This document shows, in pieces, positions 6,211 to 8,244 of a DNA stretch of 8,244 bases (within the stretch, counting starts at the first letter, position 1; each line of letters begins with the position of its first letter). The DNA is from Bacillota bacterium (GTDB taxonomy: Bacteria; Bacillota; Clostridia; Acetivibrionales; DTU013): assembly GCA_023435805.1 (NCBI GenBank), contig JAEZMC010000110.1:1-8244 (forward strand), in the 5' to 3' direction. The notes under the pieces were generated by a model that was not told where the DNA came from, did no database searches, and saw only the letters and a program-made list of their open reading frames with translations. The translations under genes and the position numbers were made by a program.

Positions 6211-7095
6211 CTAGCTTTTAATTGCACCTATCATTACACCCTTTACAAAATACTTTTGAACGAAGGGATAAATCATCATTACAGGCACAATAGACACTAC
6301 GATTGCGGCATATTGAATAGTCACTCCTACCGACTGGGTGTCCGCAGCCGACACGCCTGTGGTCATACTATCTGTACTGTTTGTAATAAGCAATTCCCTT
6401 AACACCAACTGCAGGGGATATAATTCGCGGTCTCTTAAATAAACCATTGCCCAGAACCAGGCGTTCCATATTGCAACGCTGTAAAACAGAACCATAACAG
6501 CTACCACAGCTTTTGAAAGTGGTAGAACGATCTTGCAGAATACAGTGAAATCATTTGCTCCGTCAATGGTGGCCGCTTCCTCGAGACTAACCGGAATAGA
6601 CTTGAAGCTGGTTCTCATAATAATCAGATTATATACACTGACTGCATTTGGTATGATAACAGCCCACATTGTATTAATCATATTCAGATCCCTGACCCAT
6701 AGATATGTCGGAATCAAGCCTCCATTAAACAGCATGGTGAAGGTTATAATGAACATCAAAGGATTGGTCAGCTTGGCATCTCTTCTTGATAATCCATATG
6801 CGCCAAGTGTTGTCAGAATAAGGCTGATAAACGTACCTGATAAAACATAAATCAATGTATTCCCGTAGCTTTTCATAATCATGGGATCTTTAATTAATAC
6901 AGCCTTATATGCCTCGAGGTTTATATTCCCGAGGGGAAGAAACAGCAGGCCTCTGTGTTGCATCAAGGTATCTGCCTGGCTTATGGAAGCAACCAGTATA
7001 TACCATATGGGATATAGTGTGACTATGATCAGTAATACCATAAAACAGGAATTACCTATGTTAAATATACTATCACCTATACTTTGTTTTTTCAT
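6211..7095 (-). CDS. Carbohydrate ABC transporter permease, LplC/YtcP type
   Basis: A 294-residue inner-membrane protein with six hydrophobic segments at about 14-36, 80-103, 112-134, 143-160, 194-215 and 258-280. The ATPase-docking EAA loop is textbook: EAATIDGAN at 173-181, ending in KIVLP at 188-192. The GGLIPTYLW segment (125-133) and the C-terminal QKYFVKGVMIGAIKS (280-294) are characteristic of the LplC/YtcP subgroup of CUT1 transporters. It pairs with the LplB-type permease encoded 15 nt upstream to form the channel. Related Bacillus systems import oligosaccharides, including unsaturated rhamnogalacturonan disaccharides (YtcQ-YteP-YtcP), and borrow an MsmX-type ATPase from elsewhere; no ATPase gene is visible here. 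AAAGGAAG next to the preceding stop codon serves as SD. The family is secure; the cargo is unknown. Confidence 0.94.
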   Translation of the reverse strand: MKKQSIGDSIFNIGNSCFMVLLIIVTLYPIWYILVASISQADTLMQHRGLLFLPLGNINLEAYKAVLIKDPMIMKSYGNTLIYVLSGTFISLILTTLGAYGLSRRDAKLTNPLMFIITFTMLFNGGLIPTYLWVRDLNMINTMWAVIIPNAVSVYNLIIMRTSFKSIPVSLEEAATIDGANDFTVFCKIVLPLSKAVVAVMVLFYSVAIWNAWFWAMVYLRDRELYPLQLVLRELLITNSTDSMTTGVSAADTQSVGVTIQYAAIVVSIVPVMMIYPFVQKYFVKGVMIGAIKS

Positions 7096-7110
7096 TTTTT
7101 TCCACTTCCT

Positions 7111-8067
7111 TTACCATAGACTGGTTTCTGATACTTTTCTGCTGAGTTTGTTAACCGATACCAGCAGGATGAAATTGATAATTGAGTTGAAAAAATCTAC
7201 TGCAGTACTGTAACTATAACTCATCTCAAGAATACCTTTTCTATAAACAAAGGTGGAAATGACGTCCGCTGTTTCATATGTACTTGGATTATACAGAAGC
7301 ATAATCTTTTCAAAACCTACAGTCATAATGGATCCCGTTCTCAGTATAAGCATGATAATGATCGTAGGCATAATACCGGGTATAGTAACATTCAACAGCT
7401 GTTTAAATCTATTTGCACCATCAATTGTCGCAGCTTCATATAATTGGGGATCAATTCCGCTCAACGCCGCCAGATAGATAATGGAACTCCATCCGACTTG
7501 CTGCCATATGTTCGTACTTACATAAACAGGCCTGAACCATTCCGGCAGAGACATAAAAGAAATACTATCTATTCCGACCATATTCAGAAGATTATTTACC
7601 ACACCGTCTCTGCTTAAAAAGTCAAGTATCATACCGCAGATTACAACAGTCGATATAAAATGCGGCATATAGGTTATCGTTTGAATTGTGCGTTTGAAGT
7701 AATTATTTCTGATTTCATTTAATAACAAGGCCAATATAATCGGAGCAGGAAAACCAAAAATGATGTCAGAAATATTTATCAGCAGCGTATTTTTTAACAG
7801 GCGCCAGCAATAATAACTGGAAAAGAAATTTGTAAAATGCTCCAATCCAACCCAGGGGCTGTTCAGCATCCCCTTAAATGGAGAGAAATTTTTAAATGCA
7901 ATTTGAATGCCGCCAAGTGGTATATACTTAAATAGTATAAAATATGCAATAACAGGAATTAGCATGATATAAACAATTCTATTTTTTGACAGATCCTTTT
8001 TGTATTCGATTAATTTGTCTTTAAAACGAGAGCTTCCTCTTTTGTCTGCACGAATAGCCTTACCCAT
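7111..8067 (-). CDS. Carbohydrate ABC transporter permease, LplB/YteP (UgpA-like) type
   Basis: A 318-residue membrane protein with a basic cytoplasmic N-terminus (about 30 residues) and six likely membrane segments at about 31-49, 97-117, 132-150, 183-203, 232-250 and 287-305. KYIPLGGIQIAFKNFSPFKG (47-66) is a hallmark loop of the LplB/YteP subgroup. The EAA loop is EAATIDGANRF at 211-221, ending in VTIP at 227-230. It forms the translocation pore with the LplC-type partner encoded directly downstream. ATG 8067 has GAGGTG with a 5-nt spacer. The gene follows the binding-protein gene after 97 nt that contain a strong hairpin, the usual arrangement for unequal expression of binding protein and permeases. 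Confidence 0.94.
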   Translation of the reverse strand: MGKAIRADKRGSSRFKDKLIEYKKDLSKNRIVYIMLIPVIAYFILFKYIPLGGIQIAFKNFSPFKGMLNSPWVGLEHFTNFFSSYYCWRLLKNTLLINISDIIFGFPAPIILALLLNEIRNNYFKRTIQTITYMPHFISTVVICGMILDFLSRDGVVNNLLNMVGIDSISFMSLPEWFRPVYVSTNIWQQVGWSSIIYLAALSGIDPQLYEAATIDGANRFKQLLNVTIPGIMPTIIIMLILRTGSIMTVGFEKIMLLYNPSTYETADVISTFVYRKGILEMSYSYSTAVDFFNSIINFILLVSVNKLSRKVSETSLW

Positions 8068-8115
8068 AAAAACACCTCATTTTGTTTATCACTGTACCGT
8101 CCGTTATCTAGCTTT

Positions 8116-8154
8116 GGGAATAGTACGGAAGCATGAAGCTTCCGTACTGCTCCC
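8116..8154 (-). other. Strong intercistronic hairpin between binding-protein and permease genes
   Basis: AGTACGGAAGC (8122-8132) and GCTTCCGTACT (8138-8148) are perfect complements around the 5-nt loop ATGAA. Beyond a 2x2 internal loop (AT/GC), GGGA (8116-8119) pairs with TCCC (8151-8154), giving a stem of 11 plus 4 bp. It starts 10 nt after the binding-protein stop codon. The sequence after it on the transcript is AAAGCTAGATAACGG, with no U-tract, so it is not a classical intrinsic terminator. By analogy with malE-malF and similar systems, the likely role is 3'-end protection of the binding-protein mRNA or partial attenuation before the permeases (inference). Confidence 0.75.
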
Positions 8155-8164
8155 GTTTATCTGT

Positions 8165-8244
8165 TTATTTGCCTCTGTTTTGGTAACGGTCATATGCTTT
8201 CTGCTGTATTGCCAGTGCATTATCCAGTTTTAAAGACTTTAGAG
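8165..8244 (-). CDS. Probable sugar-binding lipoprotein of the ABC transporter (C-terminal 25 codons only)
   Basis: An open minus-strand frame enters from the window edge and ends at TAA (8167-8165). The visible tail is LKSLKLDNALAIQQKA followed by YDRYQNRGK. An amphipathic helix ending in AYDRY plus basic residues is how LplA/YtcQ-type extracellular solute-binding proteins commonly finish, and the gene sits directly upstream of the matching permease pair. There is too little sequence to test the fold, signal peptide or lipobox; the assignment rests mostly on position. Confidence 0.65.
   Translation of the reverse strand, partial: LKSLKLDNALAIQQKAYDRYQNRGK

Noticed and set aside
8116..8154. 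The hairpin as a rho-independent terminator of the binding-protein gene
   Set aside because: The sequence after the stem on the transcript is AAAGCTAG, without a U-run, and the permeases downstream have no clear promoter of their own.

Overview
The window reads as one stretch of a large bacterial catabolic operon. All ten recognisable genes lie on the minus strand, so transcription runs from high to low coordinates. Gaps are short (7 to about 100 nt), and one gene pair overlaps. Almost every start has a strong AGGAG/GAGGTG Shine-Dalgarno sequence. The moderately AT-rich composition, the SD strength, a GTG/TTG start and the LplB/LplC-type transporter all point to a Gram-positive Firmicute, probably a clostridial or Paenibacillus-like lineage. 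I cannot name the species. No RNA genes, CRISPR arrays, insertion sequences or phage genes were seen.

Layout in transcription order: (a) 8244-8165, the last 25 codons of a probable sugar-binding lipoprotein; (b) a strong hairpin at 8154-8116 without a U-tract; (c) 8067-7111 and 7095-6211, two ABC permeases of the LplB/LplC (YteP/YtcP) type; (d) 6138-5044, a uroporphyrinogen-decarboxylase-fold protein that lacks the usual catalytic signatures; (e) 4982-3861, an ADP-ribosylglycohydrolase-fold (DraG/ARH) protein; (f) 3800-2901, a beta-hydroxyacid dehydrogenase (GarR/HIBADH family), probably started at TTG; (g) 2893-2219, an RraA/HMG-aldolase-family protein; (h) 2132-1356, an HpcH/HpaI (GarL-like) class II aldolase; (i) 1372-332, an Ldh-family (YiaK/AllD/ComC) dehydrogenase; (j) 247-1, the N-terminal part of a TIM-barrel sugar isomerase/epimerase, cut by the window edge. 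No transport ATPase is present, which is normal for this transporter class because it usually shares an MsmX-type ATPase.

Working model (inference): the transporter brings in a sugar, glycoside or sugar acid. The DraG-fold and UroD-fold proteins may perform unusual early steps on it. The isomerase, the Ldh-type dehydrogenase and the two aldolases would then convert a keto-sugar acid to pyruvate plus a short aldehyde such as tartronate semialdehyde, which the GarR-like enzyme would reduce to glycerate. The individual families are well known. The co-linear placement of a degenerate UroD homologue and a DraG-fold enzyme inside a sugar-acid operon is the most interesting aspect, and its substrate cannot be read from the sequence.
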